Source: Acidobacteriaceae bacterium (GTDB taxonomy: Bacteria; Acidobacteriota; Terriglobia; Acidiferrales; UBA7541). Taken from it: a stretch of 33,473 bases of DNA. Made by a program: the position numbers and the translations under genes. Shown here piece by piece: positions 1 through 9,174 of the stretch. Location of the stretch: NCBI GenBank assembly GCA_030838075.1, contig JAUTXJ010000035.1:1-33473 (forward strand), given 5' to 3'. Within the stretch, counting starts at the first letter, position 1. The number at the start of each line of letters is the position of its first letter. Under the pieces are notes generated by a model that saw nothing but the letters and a program-made list of their open reading frames with translations, searched no databases and was not told the DNA's origin.

Positions 1-36
1 GACAGCATTGCCGTTGCACTCTAGGATTATCTCGAT

Positions 37-121
37 GCGGTCGTGGCGGAACTGGCAGACGCACTAGCTTGAGGTGCTAGCGCCGCAAGGCGTGGAGGTT
101 CGAGTCCTCTCGACCGCACCA
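37..121 (+). tRNA. tRNA-Leu (anticodon GAG)
   Basis: Acceptor stem GCGGTCG/CGACCGC pairs fully. Anticodon stem CTAGC/GCTAG encloses loop TTGAGGT (anticodon GAG). A long variable arm (class II) and T-arm GGTTCGAGTCC are present, and the CCA end is encoded. Confidence 0.96.
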
Positions 122-232
122 TTTTTCTGCAGCAAATCATTTTTGCGACTCGTGGGTCACTGCAGGGGTACCTGGGCGCATTGATTTGCTAGTTTTTCCT
201 CTTCTTTTCTTTATCTCGAAGCCGAGGGCACC

Positions 233-901
233 GTGCGATCCACCACCGATGTTCAAGAAATCGAACTGATTATTGAAAATGTCGGCGGAGGCGGGGGCGG
301 AAAACCTCCCGCGAATGATGGCGGCGGGGATGACGGAGGCAGAGGACGTCCCTTCAGGCGCTTCTCTCCAAAGCGGTATTTCACGGGCATCGCAGTAGCA
401 ATCGTCTCCATCCTGATGTTTTTTATGGCGCTCGTCAGCGCCTACGTGGTGCGCAAGGGAAGCGCCAATGATTGGGCGACGTTTCATTTCCCTGGACTGA
501 TCTGGGGGAACACGGCGATTCTAGTCGCCAGCAGTTTGACGCTGGAACTGGCCCGCAAGCGGTTAGCGAAACTGGATATTTCCGGATTTCGGACGTTGTG
601 GTGGATCACTACGGTTTTGGGCCTTGTTTTTCTGGCGGGACAGATTTTTGTTTGGCGTCAGCTTCTGGACCAGGGCGTGTTCATGGCTACTAACCCTGCC
701 AGCAGTTTTTTCTATGTATTCACCGGTGCACATGCGTTTCACATTGTGGCGGGTGTAGGCACGCTGCTGTTTGTTGCCTTGCGCAATTTTGATCGGGCCA
801 AAGTCACTCGAGCTGTCGCTGCGGAGGTCAGCTCTTATTTCTGGCATTTTCTCGACGGACTATGGGTCTTCCTCGCTGTGTTGCTGTATCTGGGCCGCTG
901 A
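233..901 (+). CDS. Cytochrome c oxidase / heme-copper oxidase subunit III-like membrane protein
   Basis: Multi-TM protein with subunit III-like segments (FFYVFTGAHAFHIVAGV; SSYFWHFLDGLWVFLAVLLYL). GTG start. Gly-rich N-terminus. Confidence 0.88.
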   Translation: MRSTTDVQEIELIIENVGGGGGGKPPANDGGGDDGGRGRPFRRFSPKRYFTGIAVAIVSILMFFMALVSAYVVRKGSANDWATFHFPGLIWGNTAILVASSLTLELARKRLAKLDISGFRTLWWITTVLGLVFLAGQIFVWRQLLDQGVFMATNPASSFFYVFTGAHAFHIVAGVGTLLFVALRNFDRAKVTRAVAAEVSSYFWHFLDGLWVFLAVLLYLGR

Positions 902-961
902 GCGACCAATAAATAATTTTGCCTGAGCAGCGTTTCTCGCCGGTCATGCTAACCTCGGCGA

Positions 962-2143
962 ATGTTTTCCGATCGCACCGCCTGGAACCTCGAGCCGAAC
1001 CGGCTTAGTAAAGCGTTGGCCGACCGGCTTTCTTCCAGTAAACCGGTCATCGACTTAACCGAATCGAATCCCACGAAATGTGGTTTTTATTTTGAGGCAG
1101 AACAAATTCTTGGCGCGCTTAGCCAACCCGGCGGTTTACATTACGACCCGGTTCCGCAGGGTCTGCTTCCAGCGCGCAAAGCAGTCGTTGATTATTATCG
1201 AGCGCGCAACTGCGCAGTTAATGTCGATGACATATTCCTGACCACCAGCACCAGCGAAGCGTACTCCTTTTTATTTCGCGCGCTATGCAATCCCGGGAAT
1301 GAGGTGTTGATTCCCCGGCCCAGCTACCCTCTTTTCAATTTTCTTGCCGATGTTCAAGACGTCGCCACGGTACGCTATCCATTAATTTACGATTATGGCT
1401 GGCAGATTGATTTCCACGCTTTGCAATGTGCCATCACTCCGCGCACCCGTGCCATTATCGTGGTAAATCCAAACAATCCGACAGGTCATTTCTGCAAGCC
1501 CGACGACATGCTTCGGCTGAACCAGATCAGTTTGGAAGGCGACCTCACGCTCATCGCTGACGAAGTGTTTCTGGATTTCTCCTTCGGCACAGACATTCTT
1601 CCGACCTTCGCTTCGAACAACAAGGCATTGACGTTCACAATGAGCGGCCTATCAAAAATATCAGGCCTGCCACAGATGAAAGTCGCCTGGCTGATCGCTA
1701 CGGGCCCCGAAGCGCTGAAACAACAAGTGACCGCAAGATTGGAGATGATTGCCGACACGTATTTGTCTATGAATACGCCCATGCAATTGGCTTTGCCAGT
1801 CTTGCTGGAGCTTCGTCAGAATTTCCAGCAGCAATGTATGGAACGCACGCGGAACAATCTTGCTCAGCTCGACAAGCTGCTCTCAATGCAGAAATTGTGT
1901 ACCCGTTTAAATATTGAGGGCGGCTGGTACGCCATACTCAAGGTGCCGATAACCGGCAGCGACGAGGAGCTCGCGCTGGAGCTGTTAAGTACTCGCGGGG
2001 TGTACGTTCATCCCGGGCACTTTTACGATTTTGCCGCGGATGGATATTTGGTTGTGAGCCTGATTACGCCAGAGCAAGCATTCGCCGCCGGCATGGAGGC
2101 TTTAATTGCGCTAATTGACGAGAAATTCAGGAAAGATTCTTGA
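962..2143 (+). CDS. PLP-dependent class I/II aminotransferase
   Basis: 393 aa. NPNNPTGH motif, IADEVFLDF, and the SGLSKISGLPQMKVAW lysine region. Confidence 0.9.
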   Translation: MFSDRTAWNLEPNRLSKALADRLSSSKPVIDLTESNPTKCGFYFEAEQILGALSQPGGLHYDPVPQGLLPARKAVVDYYRARNCAVNVDDIFLTTSTSEAYSFLFRALCNPGNEVLIPRPSYPLFNFLADVQDVATVRYPLIYDYGWQIDFHALQCAITPRTRAIIVVNPNNPTGHFCKPDDMLRLNQISLEGDLTLIADEVFLDFSFGTDILPTFASNNKALTFTMSGLSKISGLPQMKVAWLIATGPEALKQQVTARLEMIADTYLSMNTPMQLALPVLLELRQNFQQQCMERTRNNLAQLDKLLSMQKLCTRLNIEGGWYAILKVPITGSDEELALELLSTRGVYVHPGHFYDFAADGYLVVSLITPEQAFAAGMEALIALIDEKFRKDS

Positions 2144-3203
2144 GATGTGCCAGCCGGAATGGCGAACCGAGATTTTCGCGCAACTCGATCCAATGTTCCT
2201 CCGGAATCTCCATGAAAACTTCCACCACCTTGGGATCGAATTGCGTGCCGGAACAGCGCTTAATTTCGCCGCGAGCGTGAGAGAGTGGCAGGGCCTTGCG
2301 ATAGGGCCGGTCGCTGATCATGGCGTCCATGGAATCGGCAATGGTAAAAATGCGCGCTCCCAGCGGTATGTCTTCGCCTTTCAATTTCCTGGGATAACCG
2401 GAACCATCAAAAAATTCCTGATGGGCCAGCACGATTTCGGCGGCATCCCGCAGAAAAGGTATGCGAATAAGCATGTTGTAGCCAATATCGCAGTGCTTCC
2501 TCATGATCTGCTTTTCTTCGTCGTTCAAAGGACCGGGCTTGCGTAGAATGCTGTCGGGGATGGCCATCTTTCCAATATCGTGCAAAAACGCCGCTCGGGC
2601 CAGGATCGGTAGATAGGTCCCTGGTACGTCCATGGCTTTAGCGATGGAAATGCAAAACGCCGTCACGCGCTGGCAATGGCCTTCCGTTTCGGCGTCTTTC
2701 AAGTCGAGGGCGCTGCCAAGCGCCTCAAGCGTGTCATCGTAGGATTGCTCCAGCTGCGCAATTGCGCCGGTCAATTGCACGGTGCGCTCTTCAACGAGTT
2801 GCTCAAGGTTGCGCTGGTAACTGCGGTTCTCCGTGATTAACCTGCGGTGTTCCAAAGCTCGTCCCACGCCCAGAAATAACTGATCTTTTTCGAAGGGCTT
2901 CAGGATGTAATCGTAAGCGCCTCTGCGAATGGACTCCAGCGCGGTGGAAATATCATGAATTGCGGTAACCATGATTACCGGAACCTCAGGATCATACTGG
3001 CGCATCCACTCCAGCAACTTGAGCCCATCCATCTCCGGCATAATCATGTCACTAAGGATGAGATCCGGCGTCGAGCGCTTCACTTGTTCCTGGGCGGCTC
3101 GACCATTCGGCACGGTCGTGCAGTGATAGCCTTTGGACTCCAGCATGGTCGAGACAACTTCCCGAATTGCTTCCTCGTCATCTACGACCAGGATATTTTC
3201 CAT
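2127..3203 (-). CDS. Response regulator with receiver and HD-GYP domains
   Basis: MENILVVDDEEA...DLILSDMIMPEMDG...KPF receiver, then HDIGKMAIPD and DGSGYP motifs. The provided ORF runs to 3266, but the internal ATG at 3203 starts the canonical receiver. Confidence 0.92.
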   Translation of the reverse strand: MENILVVDDEEAIREVVSTMLESKGYHCTTVPNGRAAQEQVKRSTPDLILSDMIMPEMDGLKLLEWMRQYDPEVPVIMVTAIHDISTALESIRRGAYDYILKPFEKDQLFLGVGRALEHRRLITENRSYQRNLEQLVEERTVQLTGAIAQLEQSYDDTLEALGSALDLKDAETEGHCQRVTAFCISIAKAMDVPGTYLPILARAAFLHDIGKMAIPDSILRKPGPLNDEEKQIMRKHCDIGYNMLIRIPFLRDAAEIVLAHQEFFDGSGYPRKLKGEDIPLGARIFTIADSMDAMISDRPYRKALPLSHARGEIKRCSGTQFDPKVVEVFMEIPEEHWIELRENLGSPFRLAHLKNLS

Positions 3204-3409
3204 CTCCACTTCAGTTGGCACTTGGGTTGGCTCCCTATAGTCATTATATGGGACGGCACACCCCAAATGGCGAAGCCTTGCCTAGTCAGAAAATAGCGTG
3301 TTAGCGTCGCGATAGGCTTCTCTCTTATAGCATTTGTGGTCCATTCATGAGTCTCCCGCCGTAGCTGCCCAGCTCGACGTACGGCATCTCGGCGTGGAAA
3401 GGGCGCATC

Positions 3410-6400
3410 GTGTTAGAAAATCAAGGGCTCTTAAGCATCGCTTTCTTTGAGGCCGCGTCCTCCATTGTCTTGCTGGTTCTGTTCCTTCTCTTTCGTCGGG
3501 ATCATCATTCCAATTATTTCCGCTCCTGGCTAATTGGTTGGTCTGTCTTCACGTTAACTTCCATCAGCGAAGCGGCCCTGGCAATCACCGCCGTACGAGG
3601 TTTTGGGGTCATGCTGGTCGTGGGCCATGTGGCCAGCGCACTGTTATTCCTCATTGCCGTCATCCAGTACACCGTGGCGTCTGAGCGGTTGCATTGGCCG
3701 ATTTTCCCGCCGATGGCGTTGATCCTTGTAACTGTTTTCTATCTTGAGGCCAATGTGCAGCACGCCACTGTGGCGCGATGGGCCACCGCCATTATTCAAA
3801 GTGTTGTCCTGCTGGCGGCCGGCTGGATGCTATGGCGCGGGCGGGCCACCCACGAACGATACGGTTCGGGACATGGTGCAGAGCTGCTCGCAGGCCTGCT
3901 TTTTGCCTGCGGTCTCCACGGGCTAGACCGGCCGTTGTGGGTGCAATCGCCGGTATTTTTACTGCGTATGGCCTTTGATGATCTGTTAGGCGTGGCGATG
4001 GGCATCGCCATGATCGTCGTGGTGCTGGAGAGCGGTCGAGCCCGCACCGACGAATTAAATGACAAGATGCGTAGGCTGACGCTACTGACCACGGCCAGCA
4101 CCCAGAGCCTTTCCGTTCGCGAACTGCTCGACAGCGTCCTGAGTCAAGTTGTTGAGAGCTTGAGTGCGACGCACGGCCTGGTTCGATTGATTGAAGGAGA
4201 AGGCTCCGCGGCGCAGCTAGCAGTGCGTGCTTCGGCCGGATTCAGCGAGTCGTTCCTTAGCGGATGCGCTCAGTTGCAGCTGACGGAGCCGTGGTTGACA
4301 AAATTATTTCAGGAAGGATCCACAGACTTCCTGCGTTTATACCCCGAGACCGATCGAGACATATGGCCTAGTGTCGCGGAGCCTGTGGTACGAGAAATGG
4401 TTGCGATTGTGCTTCGCGGTAAGAGTGGACCATTGGGAATTCTCGGAGTGGGCAGCTCACGAGAAAAACGTTTCCAACCGGACGAAATCGCGTATCTCGT
4501 CAATATCGGCAATCTTCTCGGTTTAACGTTGCAAAACGTGCGTTTCTTCGAACAACTCACCACCGTTCAAAAGCAGTGGGCCTACACTTTTGACTCCATT
4601 GGCGATCCGATCTTGGTCCACGACGGCCAGGGCCGCGTTTTGCGTGCTAATCAACGGCTGAGCCATTTGTTGGGCAGGGACGTCAACGCGCTGGTCGGTC
4701 GCATGGTCACAAATTTATTGCCACGGAATGGATTGACCTACGAGGTCTGCCCTTTTTGCGAAGGCCTTGCCGGCGAAGGAGACGATCCGGACCCGTGGCT
4801 TCGAGGTTATTTCCTCGCTTCAAATTCAAATTTCTCTGACGCCGCGGGAAATCCACTGGGCACCGTGCATGTGCTCAAGGACATTACCGACCGCAAACGC
4901 GCGGAAGAAAAATATCGCACCCTGGTTGCCAACGTACAGGAAGGGGTATTCATTTCCACGCCGCAGGGGCGTTTCCTGGATTTCAACGACGCGCTGCTTC
5001 GAATGACGGGCTACGATTCGCGAGAAGAACTGCTCAATGTCGACATTGCCGGTTCACTTTACGTAAACGCTTCGGAACGCGAGCGGTTGAAAAGATTGCT
5101 GCACGAACATGGCAGTGTGGCGGACTTCGAATTCGATATGCGGCGCAAGGATGGGGAAGTGCGAAGCGTGCTCGAATCCTCGGTGGCTATCCGCGACAAT
5201 TCCGGGAATGTCACCGCTTACCAGGGATTCGTGCTGGACATCAGTGAACGAAAAAGGGCTGAGCACGAAATTCGTCGCAGAAATCGTGAGCTGATGGTAT
5301 TGAACTCCATCGCTCAGACCCTCACCGAATCCATGGATCTGACCGATTCGCTGCGCAGGACACTGACGCAGCTGTCCGAGTTGTTCGGCCTGGATACCTC
5401 ATCCATATTTCTCTTCGATGAGAGTGGCACCACGCTGCGGCGCGTCGCCGGCGTCGGCCAGCGGTCCGACTACGCGCGCCACCTGCCGCCAGTTGCGCTA
5501 CAACCAGAGTTGCTGGAGCACATTAAAGCTGTACACGCGACCTTTTTATCCTCTTATGGACTCGCGTTGCCGCAGATTTTTCGCGACGCCTTGACCAAAG
5601 AGGGAATAGTTTCTTCTTACGTGGTAGTGCTTTGGTCCAAGGGACGGCCTCTCGGCGGACTGGTGGTAGGCAGCCGCACGCCGCGTGAATTTTCACCCGC
5701 TGACGCCAATTTGCTCATCGCGGTTGGTAGCCAGATCACCAATGCTACGGAAAGAACCTTGCTATACGACGAGGCACGTCAGGCTTATCAGAACCTTCGC
5801 CGCACGCAGGAACAGCTTTTGAATAGTGAGAAAATGGCAGCTGTCGGGCAACTGATATCCGGGGTTGCTCACGAATTAAATAATCCGCTGACCGCCATTC
5901 TCGGCTATAGCCAGTTACTGAGCGCTAGCGGTCAGATGGGCCCTCAGGGAATGGAATATTCTGAAAAGCTTTATAAGCAAGCCCAACGCACTCATCGCAT
6001 CGTGCAAAATTTGTTGAGCTTCGCCCGTCAGCATAAACCTGAACGCCTGCCCACCATGATTAATCACATCCTTGAAGACACCCTGGCGTTGCGCGACTAC
6101 GACCTGCGCATGAGCAATATTCGCGTACATTTGAATCTGGCCTCAGACCTTCCAGTGATGTCCGCGGATCCTCATCAACTGCAGCAGGTTTTTCTCAATA
6201 TGGTAAACAATGCCGTCGATGCCATTTTGGAATGCTCCACCGACGGCGATTTGTGGGTCACTACCCGTTCAGACAAGACCAGAGTTTTTGTTGAATTTAC
6301 CGACAGTGGCCCGGGCGTCCAGGAAGCCTCTCGCGTCTTTGATCCCTTCTACACTACCAAGCCGGTAGGCAAAGGAACCGGTCTAGGCCTGAGCATCTGC

Positions 6401-6934
6401 TATGGAATCGTGACTGAGCACGGGGGCACGATTCGCGTCCGCAATCTTCCTCATCGCGGTGCCTCCTTTACCATCGAATTGCCCCTGGATGGTTCTCCCA
6501 CGTCGCAGAGTGCCACCCCGCAGGCTGATACCACGGAAAGACCTGGCTTGATTCTCTGCGTGGATTACGACCAAGCCATCTTGCAATCGTTGAACGGAAT
6601 TCTCGACGCGCACGAGTACGAAGTTCATACTGCTAAAAACAAAGATGAGCTTCACAGTCTTATCGACAAATACGACTTCGACGTAATTCTTGCGGACTGC
6701 GACGTTTCCGATGCGCATCTCACAAAGAGCTTCTTCGACTGGCTTATCGAACAAAGACCCGCGCTTTCTCAGCGAGTGATCAGAATGTACACACCAGGTT
6801 TGCGGGATGATGCCTTTGACGAAAAGGCTACGGCTGGGTTTGTTTTAAAAAAGCCGCTGGATAAGACGAAACTCCTGGATACCATCAATGTGCTGCTAGC
6901 TACTCACGTTCCATCCACTGCGGTTGTCAGGTAA
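3410..6934 (+). CDS. Membrane hybrid sensor histidine kinase (multi-TM sensor, GAF, PAS, PAS, GAF, HisKA, HATPase, C-terminal receiver-like domain)
   Basis: H-box GVAHELNNPLTAILGYSQLL, N-box NMVNNAVDAI, G-boxes DSGPGV and GTGLGLSI. Hydrophobic N-terminus with about 6-7 TM segments. GTG start. Confidence 0.92.
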   Translation: MLENQGLLSIAFFEAASSIVLLVLFLLFRRDHHSNYFRSWLIGWSVFTLTSISEAALAITAVRGFGVMLVVGHVASALLFLIAVIQYTVASERLHWPIFPPMALILVTVFYLEANVQHATVARWATAIIQSVVLLAAGWMLWRGRATHERYGSGHGAELLAGLLFACGLHGLDRPLWVQSPVFLLRMAFDDLLGVAMGIAMIVVVLESGRARTDELNDKMRRLTLLTTASTQSLSVRELLDSVLSQVVESLSATHGLVRLIEGEGSAAQLAVRASAGFSESFLSGCAQLQLTEPWLTKLFQEGSTDFLRLYPETDRDIWPSVAEPVVREMVAIVLRGKSGPLGILGVGSSREKRFQPDEIAYLVNIGNLLGLTLQNVRFFEQLTTVQKQWAYTFDSIGDPILVHDGQGRVLRANQRLSHLLGRDVNALVGRMVTNLLPRNGLTYEVCPFCEGLAGEGDDPDPWLRGYFLASNSNFSDAAGNPLGTVHVLKDITDRKRAEEKYRTLVANVQEGVFISTPQGRFLDFNDALLRMTGYDSREELLNVDIAGSLYVNASERERLKRLLHEHGSVADFEFDMRRKDGEVRSVLESSVAIRDNSGNVTAYQGFVLDISERKRAEHEIRRRNRELMVLNSIAQTLTESMDLTDSLRRTLTQLSELFGLDTSSIFLFDESGTTLRRVAGVGQRSDYARHLPPVALQPELLEHIKAVHATFLSSYGLALPQIFRDALTKEGIVSSYVVVLWSKGRPLGGLVVGSRTPREFSPADANLLIAVGSQITNATERTLLYDEARQAYQNLRRTQEQLLNSEKMAAVGQLISGVAHELNNPLTAILGYSQLLSASGQMGPQGMEYSEKLYKQAQRTHRIVQNLLSFARQHKPERLPTMINHILEDTLALRDYDLRMSNIRVHLNLASDLPVMSADPHQLQQVFLNMVNNAVDAILECSTDGDLWVTTRSDKTRVFVEFTDSGPGVQEASRVFDPFYTTKPVGKGTGLGLSICYGIVTEHGGTIRVRNLPHRGASFTIELPLDGSPTSQSATPQADTTERPGLILCVDYDQAILQSLNGILDAHEYEVHTAKNKDELHSLIDKYDFDVILADCDVSDAHLTKSFFDWLIEQRPALSQRVIRMYTPGLRDDAFDEKATAGFVLKKPLDKTKLLDTINVLLATHVPSTAVVR

Positions 6935-7471
6935 CAATTCTGCGCCTAAGGCAGCCCGCTCACCGAGCTCGCTCATGGCGGTCTCCATTCGAATCGTCAA
7001 GGCACTGACCATATTGCTAAGACTCCCGATGGCCTTCAGGGGGGCTATGCCCGTGACCAATCGAAAGTAAATCAAATAATACTGGTACGAGAATTCGAGG
7101 CTTAACCGCAAACCCTGGACCTCTTGTGCAACGGCAACGTTGGGTGACATCACCGCGACCATGCGTCCTAGCCGCAACAATTTTTCGAATTCTCCACGCA
7201 AAGAAGTTAGATAATTAAGCGCAATGCGCCGCCGCTCCTTTCGAATCCGTTTGGCAAGGGCGGGGTATCCCTGACTTTCAAGATAGATAAAATCCGAATC
7301 TGCCAGAGCCTGTTTGATTTGTGGGAGGTTGGAGATATGAAGAGACTCTCGCTCTGGGCTTCCATCGTGGACGATTCTCGGCTGACGGCGCGTCGCCGAA
7401 AATACCAACCAGGCCATCGCCAGCAGCAGCAACAGACCTATACTCGCAAACACCGCTACGGAGTAGTTCAC
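6896..7471 (-). CDS. Single-TM protein of unknown function
   Basis: 191 aa with N-terminal TM (VFASIGLLLLLAMAWLVF). Four-base ATGA overlap with the upstream membrane-protein gene supports a real coupled gene. Confidence 0.75.
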   Translation of the reverse strand: MNYSVAVFASIGLLLLLAMAWLVFSATRRQPRIVHDGSPERESLHISNLPQIKQALADSDFIYLESQGYPALAKRIRKERRRIALNYLTSLRGEFEKLLRLGRMVAVMSPNVAVAQEVQGLRLSLEFSYQYYLIYFRLVTGIAPLKAIGSLSNMVSALTIRMETAMSELGERAALGAELLPDNRSGWNVSS

Positions 7472-8271
7472 TGCTTCGGCCCCTGTATTTTCCAGAAGTT
7501 CATCAAGCGCCTGTTTATGGCCTGAAGTTGAGCATGAATCTCAGGGGGAATATTCCTGTAATCCGAGTCTGTCAGAAGGGTTGGCTGCTGCTGCGTAGCC
7601 GGAGCCGAGTGTGACAAGGTGCTCGCCCATAGGATTAGCACTAACGAATAAGAGGAGAGTGAAAGAGTTTGCCACACCGGCCAGTAATGGCGGTATTGCG
7701 CATAAGAGTAGCCATGAAGAACGGCGTTAACTAGGATCTGGGCGCATGAATACCAGCAGAAACCTAACAACAACACCTTATAAACAGGTTCCACTCGAAT
7801 CGGATAGTAGTGGAGTAATCCAAGGCAAAGAATTAGCGCCACAGCAAAAACGATGTGATAGCCAGTGTCAAGCTGCATAACGAACACTGGAGCATTGGAC
7901 CGTGAAAAGATCCCAACCAGGGCTAATACCATCGGGCAAGTGAATGCCAGAAGCCGCCATGTCATGCCCCAAATGCCGCGATACGACATGAGCACCAGGC
8001 GCAACAACTCCACCGTGGCGCACAATCGGGCCGCAAGAGTGATGGCCTCCGACAGCCACCCGGCGATGTAACCTACCTTGGATGCCTCGCCGTAGTAGTG
8101 GTAGATCGGGTAGAGAATGACTGCTTGGCAAAGATTAAGGGCGATGTAAGCACTGAAGAAAGGAAGTCTACGAAAATGACCGCGAATGACGATCAGTGCA
8201 GCCACGACGAGTTGCAACAAAAAGGAGGCGACCCACAGGTAGTTGACAATCGGTGGCAAATTCGAGCTCAC
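7468..8271 (-). CDS. Polytopic membrane protein of unknown function
   Basis: 267 aa with about 7 hydrophobic segments. Translationally coupled to 6896..7471. Confidence 0.78.
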   Translation of the reverse strand: MSSNLPPIVNYLWVASFLLQLVVAALIVIRGHFRRLPFFSAYIALNLCQAVILYPIYHYYGEASKVGYIAGWLSEAITLAARLCATVELLRLVLMSYRGIWGMTWRLLAFTCPMVLALVGIFSRSNAPVFVMQLDTGYHIVFAVALILCLGLLHYYPIRVEPVYKVLLLGFCWYSCAQILVNAVLHGYSYAQYRHYWPVWQTLSLSSYSLVLILWASTLSHSAPATQQQPTLLTDSDYRNIPPEIHAQLQAINRRLMNFWKIQGPKQ

Positions 8272-8464
8272 GCGTGCATGCTAACATGTTTATACCTTTA
8301 TAGTAAGCAAACGAATAAACTTGGACGGACAAGCTTCCTTGCCGCGAGCGCGACGTGGGCCGACACCTACACAGTCACGGGTAAAGGCTTGGGAAAAAAT
8401 TGCGGGGAAGAGGCGCGGAATAGAAGGGTCCCCAACCGCCATTCAAGCTGCGGACCCTGCTCGC

Positions 8465-8632
8465 TTAAGAAATAAAAGCCGGTGGCTTGGGAGATGGTGG
8501 GGGCGGCGGCGGCAACGGGCTTCCCTCGGCGACGTTAACGTTCTTGCTGTAATTGACGAACAAGGCTGCGGGCATTACCATCAACCCGACAAGACCCAGG
8601 ACTGCGGCGAGATACCATTTGTTTCTGTTCAT
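8465..8632 (-). CDS. Small membrane/secreted peptide with proline-rich tail
   Basis: 55 aa from the internal ATG (MNRNKWYLAAVLGLVGLMVMPAALFV...PLPPPPPPSPKPPAFIS). AGGAGG Shine-Dalgarno lies 7 nt upstream of the ATG at 8632. Confidence 0.65.
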   Translation of the reverse strand: MNRNKWYLAAVLGLVGLMVMPAALFVNYSKNVNVAEGSPLPPPPPPSPKPPAFIS

Positions 8633-8724
8633 GTTGGAGCCTCCTGGACTCACCATGAACGGAAACAGGAAAGACCAACATTACCGGCTTAAAAAGTTCT
8701 GCCTACGGAACAGACCGGTCCTTT

Positions 8725-9174
8725 ATGGAAACACTCACACAACTCCAACAAAACCGGCGGATCATTCAGGACTTCACCATGACGACTCTGGCGGGGATCC
8801 CCAGCCTTCTTTCGCGCTTGACCTATATCGCGTCGTTGCGGGATTTATCGAGCGGGAGATACGAGCACGCGGGTCTCTCGGCGCTCTACCCGGATCCCGC
8901 CATTCAACAGGCCCTGGAGATTTGTCATGAACAAATCTTCGAGAAGTTCCTGGAGACACCGCTAGCCGGCCAGGAGGCGGATTTGCGCGCGTGTTTGGAC
9001 GCTATGGACGCGGGCCGCGACGCCACTGCCGTTCATTGGCAGCGCATGGAAGCTTATCGTGTATTGTTGCCGGAACGCGCTCCGGGTTATCTCAAGGAGC
9101 TTTTCTGTTCGAACCTGCGTGTGCTGCTGGAAGTACTTCAGAACAATAATTCCACGGCTCGTTCAACCGTGTAA
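8725..9174 (+). CDS. Protein of unknown function
   Basis: 149-aa, mostly helical ORF with plausible composition and ATG start. No family recognised. Confidence 0.6.
   Translation: METLTQLQQNRRIIQDFTMTTLAGIPSLLSRLTYIASLRDLSSGRYEHAGLSALYPDPAIQQALEICHEQIFEKFLETPLAGQEADLRACLDAMDAGRDATAVHWQRMEAYRVLLPERAPGYLKELFCSNLRVLLEVLQNNNSTARSTV

Noticed and set aside
37-232. tRNA-associated integration site / genomic island edge
   Set aside because: No integrase and no direct repeat of the tRNA 3' end was noticed in the window. The neighbouring genes look like core housekeeping genes.
8098-8692. Plus-strand ORFs 8098..8475 and 8321..8692
   Set aside because: Basic, non-protein-like composition. They overlap the better-supported minus-strand membrane and small-peptide genes.
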